DNA from: Vibrio sp. LaRot3 | GTDB lineage: Bacteria > Pseudomonadota > Gammaproteobacteria > Enterobacterales > Vibrionaceae | Assembly (NCBI RefSeq): GCF_027587025.1 | Contig: NZ_JAPPTI010000019.1 | Location: forward strand, 1 to 47,241 | DNA length: 47,241 nt | Reading direction: 5' to 3' | In this document: in pieces, positions 33,970 through 42,937 of the stretch | How positions within the stretch are numbered: position 1 is the first letter of the stretch | Layout of the letters: each line of letters opens with the position of its first letter | The notes under the pieces: model-generated | Told to the model about the DNA's origin: nothing | Seen by the model: only the letters and a program-made list of their open reading frames with translations | The model's database searches: none | Program-made: the position numbers and the translations under genes

Positions 33970-34251
33970 CTAAAACTCTCGGTTGGATGGCGCGCAGCCA
34001 AGGTAACGCAACAGCACGTAAATGCTCTCTTGAGATAACGCAACACGACGAAAAAGATCGGCAAAGGTAGCATCTCCGCCAAAGCAGGTTTGAATGTAGT
34101 GGTTAATCTCATTGTCACCATACCCTTCTACATACATAGTTCTTACCCATTGATATTCAACCGCTTTTGGGTTGAGCAACGTGTGTTCGCTTAGCGTTGT
34201 CCCTTTTGTCGCCAATTTAGAAACCTTAGATAAAAATGGAATTCGCAGCAT
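33970..34251 (-). CDS. Small hypothetical protein
   Basis: A 93-residue soluble protein, not recognised. It has a slightly basic N-terminus and a plausible protein-like composition, with Tyr/Trp/Cys spread through the middle and no signal peptide or membrane segment. AGGT lies about 11 bases before the ATG. It is isolated and transcribed towards the MicX region. Another minus-strand frame overlapping it (33873-34121) looks like a shadow. Moderate confidence that it is expressed. Confidence 0.5.
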   Translation of the reverse strand: MLRIPFLSKVSKLATKGTTLSEHTLLNPKAVEYQWVRTMYVEGYGDNEINHYIQTCFGGDATFADLFRRVALSQESIYVLLRYLGCAPSNREF

Positions 34252-34471
34252 TTAATCAAACCTAGATGAAAGAAAAATGACAGCAGCGTGACTATCGAAG
34301 ATATTTAGTACCCTAATATGGCGAGGTCGTCTTAAAAGATGCGACTAGCTGCACAAAGTGATACTCACAATGGTCTGCTAATTGCTTAGATATTGTTCTA
34401 TGGATGAGTTTCGTCATTACTCAGTCACATTGATTGAGATGACGATTCGCTCGGAAAAGAAGGTGAACGAT

Positions 34472-34981
34472 ATGGTTCGAACATTAGTGCTATTACTGCT
34501 TATTACTGTAGGCGGTTGTGCCAGTGAATACGCGTTAGAGCAAGCAGGACAGGATGACTTTGCTAACATCACCTTACATGCGCAAGCTGAAGGGACAATG
34601 ACAGGGACATCTGTCCGTTTCTTTCATGTTGATCAGAATGGTCAATGCGATGTACGTGGCATCAGTGGCTACAAACAAGTGATGCACAAAATTGGTATTG
34701 GTGGCTGGGCTGAGTGGAAATACGATACGGAAGAGAAAACCGTCGCGATTGCAGCGGGTGAGCCAATCAAATTAATGGTGGCGGCTAATTCTGGTGGGAT
34801 GGGGTGCACCATGTTATCCGAATTTGTGCCGGAACAAGGTTCAGAATATCAGCTTAACTTTGTGAGTAAGATGAGTAAATCTGGCTCGCCGGAATGCAGC
34901 TTAGAGTTGTTAGATGGCGTATCAAAGCTCAAGCCCGGCTTAGATGGCTTCAAAAGTGAAACCTGCTCTATCGATAAATAG
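34472..34981 (+). CDS. Small lipoprotein, unknown function
   Basis: A 169-residue protein with a lipoprotein signal: MVRTLVLLLLITVGGC, lipidated Cys16. The frame is open from 34382, but the ATG at 34472 has an AAGGTG site and gives a clean signal peptide. The mature part is beta-rich looking and has several Cys, which may form disulfides in the periplasm. It lies 64 bases ahead of the TetR gene on the same strand. I do not recognise a family. Confidence 0.7.
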   Translation: MVRTLVLLLLITVGGCASEYALEQAGQDDFANITLHAQAEGTMTGTSVRFFHVDQNGQCDVRGISGYKQVMHKIGIGGWAEWKYDTEEKTVAIAAGEPIKLMVAANSGGMGCTMLSEFVPEQGSEYQLNFVSKMSKSGSPECSLELLDGVSKLKPGLDGFKSETCSIDK

Positions 34982-35045
34982 AGAAGTGCTTGGTTGTATA
35001 AGCACACACCGATAGTTTTAAAGCGCTAAATCTAGAGCAAGATGT

Positions 35046-35693
35046 ATGGAAAAACGCAAAGCTGGCCGACCAAGCCGTGACACCAATGCAAGAGAGCTGC
35101 TTATTAAACATGCTCGTGATCTATTTACAGTGATGAGCTATGACAAAGTATCTATCCGCTTGGTCGCTCAAAAGGCAGGGGTGAATAGCGCGCTCATTCG
35201 CTACTATTTTGGCAATAAAGAAGGGCTGTTTGAAACCATGGTGCGTGACACGCTTGCCCCGATGGAGCAACAAGTAAAGCGCCTGATGCAAGATTCCAGC
35301 AATGGCAGCGTGTTTGATATCATGCGCACGTATTATCGAGAAATGATTAAGTTTCCTCAATTTCCACGACTTATTGCTCAAGTAATGCAAATGCCTGCGT
35401 CAGAAATTCAACGAACCTTGATCGAAAGAGTGTTCATGGACATCACTAAGCCAGTCCAGAGCGTGTTGTTTGATAAGTTGTTTGGTGAAGAACGAATGAA
35501 AGAGGGGATGGACGCTAAGTTATGTAAAGTCTCTTATCTTTCGCTAATGGTGTTCCCTTTCATCGCTCCGCACTCATTATTTGCCATCCATGGGATTGAG
35601 CTTAATGAAGAGTTTCTTAACCAGCTGCTAGAGCACAACATAAAAATGATGACCAGTGGCATGCTGAAAGCCGATAATACGGTCGAAAATTAA
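35046..35693 (+). CDS. TetR/AcrR-family transcriptional regulator
   Basis: A 215-residue regulator. The N-terminal helix-turn-helix is clear (YDKVSIRLVAQKAGVNSALIRYYFGNKEGLF, summarised as residues ~35-66). The start is preceded by a basic RKAGRPSRD arm, common in this family. The C-terminal ligand-binding domain has no specific hint. It is between a lipoprotein and a DUF3024-like gene, so the target is not obvious; the upstream lipoprotein or itself are candidates. Confidence 0.9.
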   Translation: MEKRKAGRPSRDTNARELLIKHARDLFTVMSYDKVSIRLVAQKAGVNSALIRYYFGNKEGLFETMVRDTLAPMEQQVKRLMQDSSNGSVFDIMRTYYREMIKFPQFPRLIAQVMQMPASEIQRTLIERVFMDITKPVQSVLFDKLFGEERMKEGMDAKLCKVSYLSLMVFPFIAPHSLFAIHGIELNEEFLNQLLEHNIKMMTSGMLKADNTVEN

Positions 35694-36040
35694 GACCAAA
35701 ACATCTCTTTAGGATCTTTTTCCACTTCGTGCATGATTGTCGTTAAGTCACCACTGTGCGCCAAATAAGGGTAGGGTTTCCACTCATCATTCTCTTTGTC
35801 ATCTGCGACAAAAAGCTGCCACACTTCTTCTTCATGATCCCAAACAATCTTCGCCACTGAACGCATATAGTCACAATGGTTAGAGTCTAAAAGGTAGTGC
35901 TGTTTTATGAATATCACGCCGTTATCAATAGGCTCAAAGTTCGCTTTCCCCATTTCTGGAGGTAGCCCTTGATTGCGATGCTGGCAGACAAACAGCGCGC
36001 GGTGTTCGACCTGTTTTTGCAACAAACTCACTAAACCCAT
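35690..36040 (-). CDS. DUF3024-like hypothetical protein
   Basis: A 116-residue soluble protein rich in acidic and aromatic residues, reading like the DUF3024 family seen in marine gammaproteobacteria (from memory, not certain). Two conserved-looking patches are CQHRNQGL and KPYPYLAHSGDL. It converges with, and overlaps by 4 bases, the end of the TetR gene. No function is known. Confidence 0.55.
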   Translation of the reverse strand: MGLVSLLQKQVEHRALFVCQHRNQGLPPEMGKANFEPIDNGVIFIKQHYLLDSNHCDYMRSVAKIVWDHEEEVWQLFVADDKENDEWKPYPYLAHSGDLTTIMHEVEKDPKEMFWS

Positions 36041-36217
36041 ACTGACTCCAATACAACCATGCGGCTTCCCATATTATGGTCTATAAACCGTGGCGTCTGC
36101 ATAGCCTTTCACAAAATTGTAATCAAAACGCCATATCATGTGGCTGGTTATAGTTTAGTGGTCATCACTGAGTAGCACATCACAAGGATGGCCAAGTTGG
36201 AAATTTTGGAGAACATT

Positions 36218-37033
36218 ATGATGCGAATCGCACTTGCTGCGTTATTGTCTTTTTCTTTTATCTCTTTGTCAGCGCAGGCTAGTGAAGTCAACATTAGTGG
36301 GTCAACCTCGGTAGCACGTATCATGGATGTGCTCGCTGAAGAGTTTAACGCCAACCATAAAGAAACCTATGTAGCGGTTCAGGGCATAGGTTCAACCGCA
36401 GGGATTACCTTGTTGAAGAAGGGGGTAGCTGATTTGGGCATGAGTTCTCGTCACCTTACAGAGAGCGAGCAAGATGAGAATATCAGCGTCTCTACCATTG
36501 CCTTTGATGGCTTAGCGGTTGTAGTGAACAGCGATAACCCGCTAGCTAATATCACCCGCGAGCAGTTGTATGACGTGTATAAAGGCAAGATCACTAATTG
36601 GAAGCAACTTGGTGGTCATGATCAAAAAATCGCAGTCGTAACCCGAGAGGCATCATCAGGCTCACAATACAGCTTTGAAAGTTTGCTTGGACTAACCAAA
36701 GTGGTGAACGATCAACGAGTATCGGACGTAAATCCGGATAACTTAGTTGTGAATAGCAACAGCATGGTAAAAACCTTGGTCAATCATAACAAACAAGCCA
36801 TTGGGTTTATTTCCATTGGCTCGATAGACAGTTCGGTGAAGGCGATTCGCTTTGAAGGGGAAAAACCGAGTAATCAAAATGTGGCAGACCGAAGCTATCA
36901 GTTAGCGCGTCCTTTTCTCGTTATTCACCGTAACGATAAATTGGATGACGACAGCAAAGCATTTCTTGAGTTCTTAAAAAGTGATACTGCGAAACAACTC
37001 ATCGCAGACTATGGCTACACTGCTGAACAATAG
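36218..37033 (+). CDS. PstS-like phosphate-binding periplasmic protein
   Basis: A 271-residue phosphate ABC-transporter substrate-binding protein (PstS/PBP family). It has a signal peptide of about 20 residues ending SAQA, an ISGSTSVARIMDVLAEEF phosphate loop, GIGSTAGITLLKKGVADLGMSSR, and REASSGSQYSFE. Start at ATG 36218, preceded by GGAG; the frame is open 30 bases further up. No pstCAB genes follow, so it is an orphan binding protein that must use transporter genes elsewhere or serve another role. A strong terminator follows. Confidence 0.88.
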   Translation: MMRIALAALLSFSFISLSAQASEVNISGSTSVARIMDVLAEEFNANHKETYVAVQGIGSTAGITLLKKGVADLGMSSRHLTESEQDENISVSTIAFDGLAVVVNSDNPLANITREQLYDVYKGKITNWKQLGGHDQKIAVVTREASSGSQYSFESLLGLTKVVNDQRVSDVNPDNLVVNSNSMVKTLVNHNKQAIGFISIGSIDSSVKAIRFEGEKPSNQNVADRSYQLARPFLVIHRNDKLDDDSKAFLEFLKSDTAKQLIADYGYTAEQ

Positions 37034-37040
37034 AAAGCAA

Positions 37041-37068
37041 AAGGGAGAGCATGATGCTCTCCCTTGTT
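37041..37068. terminator. Intrinsic terminator after the PstS-like gene
   Basis: Perfect 11-bp stem AAGGGAGAGCA / TGCTCTCCCTT with a 3-base loop, between convergent genes. Confidence 0.85.
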
Positions 37069-37088
37069 CATTCTGATGCAGCGATTGC

Positions 37089-37763
37089 TTAGAAATGAAG
37101 TTGAATCACTGACACGACAACCGCAGCTGGGCGACGAATGCCTTCGATTTCAACTTTGATTTCACGCTCAATTTCTAGCCCTTTACGTACAGGAGTGACT
37201 TTAGAAAGGGTGCTAACGGCACGCACGCGGTTCCCCGCCTTTACAGGATAAGGGAAACGTACTTGGTTTAAGCCGATGTTAACGACCATCTTTGCCGTAG
37301 GAAATAGGGTGTTATCTGGGTCGACGCTGTCTGTCATTTTAGGCAGTAATGCAAGCGTTAGAAAACCGTGTGCAATGGTCGTCTTAAAAGGCGATTCGAC
37401 AGAAGCGCGCTCAGGATCGGTATGAATCCATTGCATGTCTTCCGTTACTTGACCGAATTGATCGATTCGCTCTTGCGATACATGAATCCACTCGCCAGTG
37501 TGAATAACGGTATCAAGCTTTGTTTCCAGTTCTTCAAGCAATTGCTGAGCTTCTGGTTTTAGCTCGATAGGTTTCGGCTTCGGTGGCTCATCATTAACAG
37601 CAGGTTGTTGCAGATCTTTTAATCGTTGAAATAGCTGGCGATTATTTGCCTTGTGCAAGAACTCACCCCAATACTCACGCATTGCAGGCGATACCCATTG
37701 CATAAACTCAGATTGTTTAGTGCTTACTTCACTACGATGTTTAAATAAGTCCGCGACTTTCAT
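37089..37763 (-). CDS. MaoC-domain hydratase-like protein with N-terminal extension
   Basis: A 224-residue protein. The C-terminal ~130 residues form a MaoC/(R)-specific enoyl-CoA hydratase hot-dog domain with the hydratase-2 motif: the Asp/His dyad lies in GQVTEDMQWIHTDPERA, followed by PFKTTIAHGFLTLALLPK. The N-terminal ~95 residues are a charged helical extension with a Pro/Lys-rich linker. It may supply (R)-3-hydroxyacyl-CoA for polyhydroxyalkanoate or fatty-acid metabolism (family knowledge), but no such gene is adjacent. Confidence 0.85.
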   Translation of the reverse strand: MKVADLFKHRSEVSTKQSEFMQWVSPAMREYWGEFLHKANNRQLFQRLKDLQQPAVNDEPPKPKPIELKPEAQQLLEELETKLDTVIHTGEWIHVSQERIDQFGQVTEDMQWIHTDPERASVESPFKTTIAHGFLTLALLPKMTDSVDPDNTLFPTAKMVVNIGLNQVRFPYPVKAGNRVRAVSTLSKVTPVRKGLEIEREIKVEIEGIRRPAAVVVSVIQLHF

Positions 37764-38038
37764 AAAAACCTCAGATACAGAACATAGACTACGCTAATTC
37801 CCTAATTTTGAAGCAGTTCACAATTATCTGCAATTACTTTCGGGCGTACACGCGTTTGCTCAATGCTAATACCTATAATAATTTCATTGACTTAACAATA
37901 AAACACTATTTTATTAGAATGTGATCTATTAGAGTTTTTGACCTACTATTTGGCGACTTTGGTCGTTTTGTGCTACCAAGTTTCAATTATTTGCTGGCGA
38001 CTAAGTGAGCAAACAAACTCTTAGATGCAAATTATTCC
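37764..38038. other. Gene-free stretch ahead of tRNA-Ser
   Basis: About 275 AT-rich bases, or 316 when counted up to the tRNA at 38080. It contains the maoC-like gene's upstream region and a promoter-like TTGACT near 37889. No ORF or hairpin I can support. Confidence 0.35.
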
Positions 38039-38067
38039 TTTACAAGACCCATGCCAATATCTAATAT
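38039..38067 (+). promoter_or_regulatory. Promoter of tRNA-Ser
   Basis: A -35 box TTTACA (38039-38044), 17-base spacer and -10 box TAATAT (38062-38067) place the start about 7 bases before the tRNA. The following GC-rich ACGCCACGC discriminator is typical of stringently controlled stable RNA promoters. Confidence 0.75.
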
Positions 38068-38079
38068 ACGCCACGCAAC

Positions 38080-38170
38080 GGAGAGATGGCTGAGTGGTTG
38101 AAAGCACCGGTCTTGAAAACCGGCATACGTTAATAGCGTATCTAGGGTTCAAATCCCTATCTCTCCGCCA
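38080..38170 (+). tRNA. tRNA-Ser (anticodon UGA)
   Basis: 91 bases with CCA encoded. Acceptor stem GGAGAGA / TCTCTCC, anticodon loop CTTGAAA between GGT-type stems giving anticodon TGA, the long variable arm expected of tRNA-Ser, and a TTCAAAT T-loop. It reads UCN serine codons. It stands alone with its own promoter and terminator. Confidence 0.97.
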
Positions 38171-38176
38171 CATTCT

Positions 38177-38206
38177 AAGCCCTAGCAGAAATGCTGGGGC
38201 TTTTTC
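38177..38206 (+). terminator. Intrinsic terminator of tRNA-Ser
   Basis: An 11-bp stem (AAGCCCTAGCA with TGCTGGGGCTT, one G-T pair) with GAAA tetraloop and T-run, 7 bases after the tRNA. Confidence 0.9.
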
Positions 38207-38416
38207 GTTTCTTCGGCGTTTAGCCAATATCCCCATATGCTTTTAGGTTTATCTGACATATTTACCTAACTATCTGATCTTGATTCAATTAATTGCCATT
38301 TTGCAGCTGGTGGTTGTGATAGAATTCCGCCGTGAGGGTAAGGTTAGCCAATGGATGGCTGAGTTTAACGGGGTCGTCACCTTACTTATTGTATTCAATA
38401 GTTTAGTTGTAGCATC

Positions 38417-39109
38417 GTGGCAAAAAAGAAAAACCGAAATAAAAACAAGGCTGAAGTAAAAACATCTTCTGCCACTCCTAAGAAAAAGGTTCAACGTCAG
38501 TCAGGCAAGGGCCGCAAAAAGCCAAGCCCAATTCTAATTGCGTTTACTACCGTGTTGGTGACTCCGTTTTTACCCTTGCTCTTGTTAGATGGGGATGCGG
38601 TGATCAATGCTAAGCTAGAGCATGTTTGTACCGCTTTGGTAAAACATACGTTTCCTGAAGCGCAGATTGAGCAGATTGATACCCATATCAGAAAGTACCC
38701 CAATCTAAACATCGCTTTGCAGAGTGAAAATCCAGCCCGAGAAGAGATGGATGGCTATGACTATCGCGCGCAATATAACACGTTAGATATCGCGTACAGC
38801 TATGGTCGATATATGGAGGCGCGTGATGTCACGATTGTCGCCAAGGAATCGGCAGATGGAAAAATGACTTCCCCAACATCGTGTCATTTCAGAAGTCGAT
38901 TCGGGTATTTACAAGAGCAATTAGTGTTTGAACGATTTAAGCAAAACTATCGTGACTATCCTACCTACGCAGCATGGTTCGTGTTTGATGAATCGGTGGA
39001 CTATATCTATACCGGTTCGACAGGCTATTTAGTGAGCATGGATACAGGGATGAAGGAGCGCTGGGATTACCTTTATCAAAAAGTGAAGTCACTGTTTGTT
39101 AAAGGTTAG
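38417..39109 (+). CDS. Membrane-anchored hypothetical protein with basic N-terminus
   Basis: A 230-residue protein starting at GTG 38417. Residues 1-38 are extremely Lys/Arg-rich, with K/R clusters at both ends. One hydrophobic segment follows (about 40-57), then a soluble, probably periplasmic part of ~170 residues with two Cys. The strongly basic cytoplasmic tail may contact nucleic acid or membrane lipid (inference). Its end overlaps the convergent small gene by 4 bases. I do not recognise the family. Confidence 0.65.
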   Translation: MAKKKNRNKNKAEVKTSSATPKKKVQRQSGKGRKKPSPILIAFTTVLVTPFLPLLLLDGDAVINAKLEHVCTALVKHTFPEAQIEQIDTHIRKYPNLNIALQSENPAREEMDGYDYRAQYNTLDIAYSYGRYMEARDVTIVAKESADGKMTSPTSCHFRSRFGYLQEQLVFERFKQNYRDYPTYAAWFVFDESVDYIYTGSTGYLVSMDTGMKERWDYLYQKVKSLFVKG

Positions 39110-39369
39110 CCAATGCTTTCGTCGATTGGCCCTATAGAATAAAGCACGAGTTCGGCGGGGTTTTCATTTGCTCCAAGGGAGTGGATGTCCTCGCCATCTT
39201 CAATCAATTGTTTAATGATGGCTAAGCCTTGAGCTTCGGGCACTTGGATGATGGTTGGCATTTCTGAGGCTGAAACGCCATATTTGGTCGCTAGCAATAG
39301 CTGCTTAACTTTTTGCTTGGTGTCGTCTCTCATGAGCTTTTCTTCGCTATATACCACTTCACCAAGCAT
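39106..39369 (-). CDS. Small hypothetical protein
   Basis: An 87-residue soluble protein, mostly helical in appearance. It begins 21 bases after the DUF2986 gene and is probably in its operon. A shorter version from ATG 39333 (75 residues, GAAGAAAAG ahead) is equally possible; the ribosome site for 39369 is too close to the start. Residues ~20-60 could be a small helical domain. Function unknown. Confidence 0.55.
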   Translation of the reverse strand: MLGEVVYSEEKLMRDDTKQKVKQLLLATKYGVSASEMPTIIQVPEAQGLAIIKQLIEDGEDIHSLGANENPAELVLYSIGPIDESIG

Positions 39370-39390
39370 AGCCTTTGTCGAGGGGGAAGG

Positions 39391-39588
39391 CTACTCGGCT
39401 TTTGGCGCTTCTTCTAAAGATTGCTCTGGTTCGCTAACTTCCACAGTTTGCTGTTGGTTTTCTTCCGCTTCCATTTTGGCGCGCTCAGCTTTGGAAATAT
39501 AACGAGGCTTATTGTTTTTGTGCAATTTTGAGTTCGCTTTCTTTTGCTTCGCTTTTAAGATCTGATTGATTTTCTTTTTACGGTTCAT
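39391..39588 (-). CDS. DUF2986 small basic protein
   Basis: A 65-residue protein of the DUF2986 family of vibrios and relatives. The N-terminal 40 residues are Lys/Asn-rich (NRKKKINQILKAKQKK), then comes RYISKAERAKMEAEE and an acidic Glu/Gln tail. ATG 39588 has an AGGTGG site; the open frame further upstream is not needed. Its charge suggests RNA or ribosome association, which is only inference. Confidence 0.75.
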   Translation of the reverse strand: MNRKKKINQILKAKQKKANSKLHKNNKPRYISKAERAKMEAEENQQQTVEVSEPEQSLEEAPKAE

Positions 39589-39709
39589 GATGCCACCTAG
39601 TGTTGTGCGGTCGCGAATCATAGCAAACTCTTTGTCGTATTGCATTAGCTGTCGCGCTTGCTTGATAGGCGCTTATTCTACTATCTAGATAGTGGAAAAC
39701 AGGCAATAA

Positions 39710-39736
39710 AAAACCCGAAGCGAACTTCGGGTTTTA
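39710..39736. terminator. Intrinsic terminator after the POT transporter gene
   Basis: Perfect 11-bp stem AAAACCCGAAG / CTTCGGGTTTT with CGAA loop, 21 bases beyond the stop of the minus-strand transporter gene. T-runs occur on both strands. Confidence 0.85.
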
Positions 39737-39756
39737 TCTAAACGTTGTTAGCAAGA

Positions 39757-41232
39757 TTAGTTAGCTTCTGCTTCAACCAATTGCTCTTCTTGCTCACGAG
39801 CCGCTTGAAGCATCTTACGAATAACGAAAGAAGAAACAAACGCAACGACCACCATAATGACAGCAAGAATAGTCAGCAGTTGGAAGTATTCACCGTAAAC
39901 GTTTTTAACGATGTCTTGAGTGATCTCTTGGCCCTTTTCTAGAGCAATAGACGTAGAGAACACCGCACCAATAATGCCACTTAGTGCCATTGCAACTGAG
40001 AATAGTGATACAGAGAAGCCTTCGATGTGTTTTGGTGTAACCGCTAAGATAAATGCAACCACTAAGCTACCTACAATGACTTCTGCAAATGCTTGGAAGA
40101 AGTGAATCGCTAGGAAGATTTCAGGGCGAATGATTACGTCGTCACCAATGTTTATTACTGCCATTGTTAAGATACCAAACGCGATAGCGGTAAAGATAAA
40201 CGCTAGACCGATCTTGGTTGCGGTCGATAGGTTGATACCTTTCTTCTCTAGAGAAGAGAACGTTAGGGAAATCACTGGGCCAGCGACGATACACCAAAGA
40301 GGGTTCATTGCCATTGAAGCTTCAGGTGCAATAGGAATGATATTGAATAGGTCACCACGCATAGTGTTGATGGTTACCATAGTCATTGATGTCATCATTT
40401 GACCGTAATATACAAAGAAGCAAGTGGTCAGCACTGTCATGATGAGGATGGTACCCATCTTAAGTGCGTCTGACTTGCCAGATTTGAACATCAAAGAAAT
40501 GAAGTACAAGATCGCAACCGCGCCAATGGCGTAAACGATGTTTTGACCAATGTCCATGTTTTTGAACATGAAGAATACTAAGCCAACCATCGCCGCAGAC
40601 AGAACAAAGAACGCGAGCCAATTGGTTGTTGATACTGGTTTTTGGTCAATATCAGCCGCGACACCGACCAAAGGCTTACGGAAGAATACGAGGGTAACGA
40701 ATGCTAATGCAGCCATAACCGCAGACAGCATGAAGCTACCGTGGAAGCCAATCACCAAAACAAACATAGGGAATAGGTATTGACCAAGTAGAGCGCCTAC
40801 GTTGTTTACCGAGTAGTTTACTGGGTAGCCATTTTCGAAGTCTTCTTGGCTAGCAAAAGTACGTTTGTAAAGGCTAGGGTAAGATGGCGACATAAGGCCA
40901 CGAGCGTAACTCGCTAGAGCGATACCTGCCAAACTCATTGGAATATTGGTGGTTGAAGCACCAAGGATAAGTAGAAGGTAACCGGTCGCGAAAGTACCGT
41001 AAGAAATGGTCAGCGAGCGGTATGCGCCTAAGAATTTGTCGGCGATGAAACCACCTGCGATAGCAAATAGTGGGCCGATGGATGAGAATGCACCAACAAC
41101 CATCATGGTATCGGCTTCACTGTATTGCAGTTCTTCTAGGAAGAAGCGCGTGAGGATAATCATCACACCGTAGAAAGATAAGCCAAACATCATTTGGCAG
41201 AACATCATCGACTTATTGAGTCTATTCCACAT
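39757..41232 (-). CDS. POT/PTR-like MFS peptide transporter
   Basis: A 491-residue membrane protein with 12-14 helices in the major facilitator superfamily. The N-terminal FYGVMIILTRFFLEELQYS and GGFIADKFLGAYRSL stretches resemble the proton-dependent oligopeptide transporters, and GYPVNYSVNNVGALLGQYLFP fits the POT signature around helix 4-5. It would import di- or tripeptides with protons. ATG 41232 has an AAGAGA site; an upstream GTG (41256) is also open. It is a single gene with its own terminator. Exact substrate is not shown by the sequence. Confidence 0.82.
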   Translation of the reverse strand: MWNRLNKSMMFCQMMFGLSFYGVMIILTRFFLEELQYSEADTMMVVGAFSSIGPLFAIAGGFIADKFLGAYRSLTISYGTFATGYLLLILGASTTNIPMSLAGIALASYARGLMSPSYPSLYKRTFASQEDFENGYPVNYSVNNVGALLGQYLFPMFVLVIGFHGSFMLSAVMAALAFVTLVFFRKPLVGVAADIDQKPVSTTNWLAFFVLSAAMVGLVFFMFKNMDIGQNIVYAIGAVAILYFISLMFKSGKSDALKMGTILIMTVLTTCFFVYYGQMMTSMTMVTINTMRGDLFNIIPIAPEASMAMNPLWCIVAGPVISLTFSSLEKKGINLSTATKIGLAFIFTAIAFGILTMAVINIGDDVIIRPEIFLAIHFFQAFAEVIVGSLVVAFILAVTPKHIEGFSVSLFSVAMALSGIIGAVFSTSIALEKGQEITQDIVKNVYGEYFQLLTILAVIMVVVAFVSSFVIRKMLQAAREQEEQLVEAEAN

Positions 41233-41420
41233 AGTTTTCTCTTGGGGTTGGAACACAAATTTTGAGGGCGGGAATTATCGCAGAAATGCGAGATGATGCA
41301 CGAAGTTTCCCCATTGCCATGCGGGATATTATGCTTTTTTTGATGCCAACCGTTTGCTTTGTGGGTTTTTATGCTGACGATGAAGTTGATTTCTTATGTA
41401 ACTTCTGTCTTGTAAAATTA

Positions 41421-42791
41421 TCATTCACACGGGTGTGCAAGATGAATCAGCGCTAAGCCACCTAATGAAGTCTCGCGGTATTTCCTGTTCATGTCTTTAC
41501 CTGTTTGGTACATGGTTTCAATCACTTTATCGAGCGAGATAACGCACTTACTGGTGCGCTTTAATGCCATGCGAGAGGCATTGATGGCCTTTACCGCGCC
41601 CATTGCATTGCGCTCAATACATGGGACTTGAACTAAGCCGGCTATTGGGTCGCATGTCATGCCGAGTGAATGCTCCATGGCGATTTCTGCAGCAATGCAG
41701 ATCTGCTCATTGCTGCCACCGCGCAGTGAAGTTAAGCCAGCCGCCGCCATCGATGATGAAACGCCAATTTCCCCTTGGCAGCCGACCTCTGCGCCAGAGA
41801 TGGAAGCATTCATTTTGTAAAGAATGCCAATTGCACCTGCTACGGCGAAAAAGTCTTTAAGTTGTTTGGTATCAAGTGGGCAGATAAATTGATGGTAGTA
41901 AGTTAAAACCGCAGGGATAACCCCAGCGGCACCGTTAGTTGGTGAGGTGACCACTTGTCCACCTGCGGCATTTTCCTCACTAATGGCAAAGGCAAATAGG
42001 TTGATCCAATCCATTACTGCCATCGGGTCATGTTCTAATTCATTATTGGATTTGAGTTTCTTATGCAGGCTTGGCGCGCGGCGAGTGACGCGCAGGCCAC
42101 CTTCTAGAATGCCTTCTTGATTAAAGCCTCTTTGCATACAGAGTTGAATGACCTTCCATAATTTATCGGCTTGCTGGTCAATTTCTTCCATGGGCCTAAA
42201 AACCACTTCATTGCGTAGCACCATAGTGGCGATGCTAAGTCCCAGTGAATCCGCTTGGGTCAGCATTTCATCGGCGGATTTAAAGGGATGAGGGACATCA
42301 ATTTGTACACTGGTTTCGTTATTGGTTAGCTGCTGCTCTGTGGCAATGAAGCCCCCGCCAATAGAATAATACACTTGGCTTGTTAGAGGCTTGGCTTGGG
42401 AATCGAAGGCGGTAATCGACATCCCGTTTTCATGAAGCGGGAGATTGCTTGAGTGGAAAACGATGTCTGTATCGTAATCAAAGCTAATGGACTGTTTACC
42501 GGCGAGATTCAAACAATGATTGTCGATGGTGTCTGATAGGGATTGCTTAGCGCTGGTGATCTTGATGGTGTCAGGTTTGTTGCCAAGTAACCCTAAGATG
42601 ACTGCTTTATCTGTATGGTGGCCTTTGCCCGTCAGCGAAAGAGAACCGAACAGGTCGACTCTTACGCGGGAAACCTCGACAAGTTGTGATTCTATGAGAG
42701 ATAAGAAATCAAACCCAGCTAGCATTGGGCCGTTGGTATGGGAGCTTGATGGGCCGACACCAATCTTAAATATATCGAAGATAGACAACAT
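41421..42791 (-). CDS. sdaA: L-serine ammonia-lyase, iron-sulfur type
   Basis: A 456-residue enzyme converting L-serine to pyruvate and ammonia with a [4Fe-4S] cluster. The N-terminal domain starts MLSIFDIFKIGVGPSSSHT. The C-terminal domain has Cys in GCQGE, and two in MTCDPIAGLVQVPC, the likely cluster ligands. The penultimate Cys of the chain (in AHPCE) matches the tail-in-mouth fourth ligand known in type 2 L-serine dehydratases. The fused single chain is the SdaA/SdaB/TdcG type; which paralog is not certain. Confidence 0.93.
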   Translation of the reverse strand: MLSIFDIFKIGVGPSSSHTNGPMLAGFDFLSLIESQLVEVSRVRVDLFGSLSLTGKGHHTDKAVILGLLGNKPDTIKITSAKQSLSDTIDNHCLNLAGKQSISFDYDTDIVFHSSNLPLHENGMSITAFDSQAKPLTSQVYYSIGGGFIATEQQLTNNETSVQIDVPHPFKSADEMLTQADSLGLSIATMVLRNEVVFRPMEEIDQQADKLWKVIQLCMQRGFNQEGILEGGLRVTRRAPSLHKKLKSNNELEHDPMAVMDWINLFAFAISEENAAGGQVVTSPTNGAAGVIPAVLTYYHQFICPLDTKQLKDFFAVAGAIGILYKMNASISGAEVGCQGEIGVSSSMAAAGLTSLRGGSNEQICIAAEIAMEHSLGMTCDPIAGLVQVPCIERNAMGAVKAINASRMALKRTSKCVISLDKVIETMYQTGKDMNRKYRETSLGGLALIHLAHPCE

Positions 42792-42937
42792 ACCTGTACT
42801 CCTTTTAGCTAAATTATCAGGTAGTTACCTGATCTTTTTTGAACTGTGGTGAGATTAATCTCTAGTGAGAGCAAGCGAGTCAGGTATACTCTAAATATAG
42901 TCGGGCTTGGTTAAAATGCGTTGGATAAGGGAAGCTA

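Noticed and set aside
33873..34121. Second minus-strand frame overlapping the small gene at 33970-34251
   Set aside because: Overlaps most of the better candidate, and composition looks like an out-of-frame shadow.
38080..38170. tRNA-Ser as an integration (att) site for a mobile element
   Set aside because: No integrase, no direct repeat of the tRNA 3' end and no phage-like genes occur in the window.
41257..41420. Small ORF between the transporter and serine dehydratase genes
   Set aside because: The open frame (41262-41456) overlaps the end of the dehydratase gene antisense and lacks a ribosome site.
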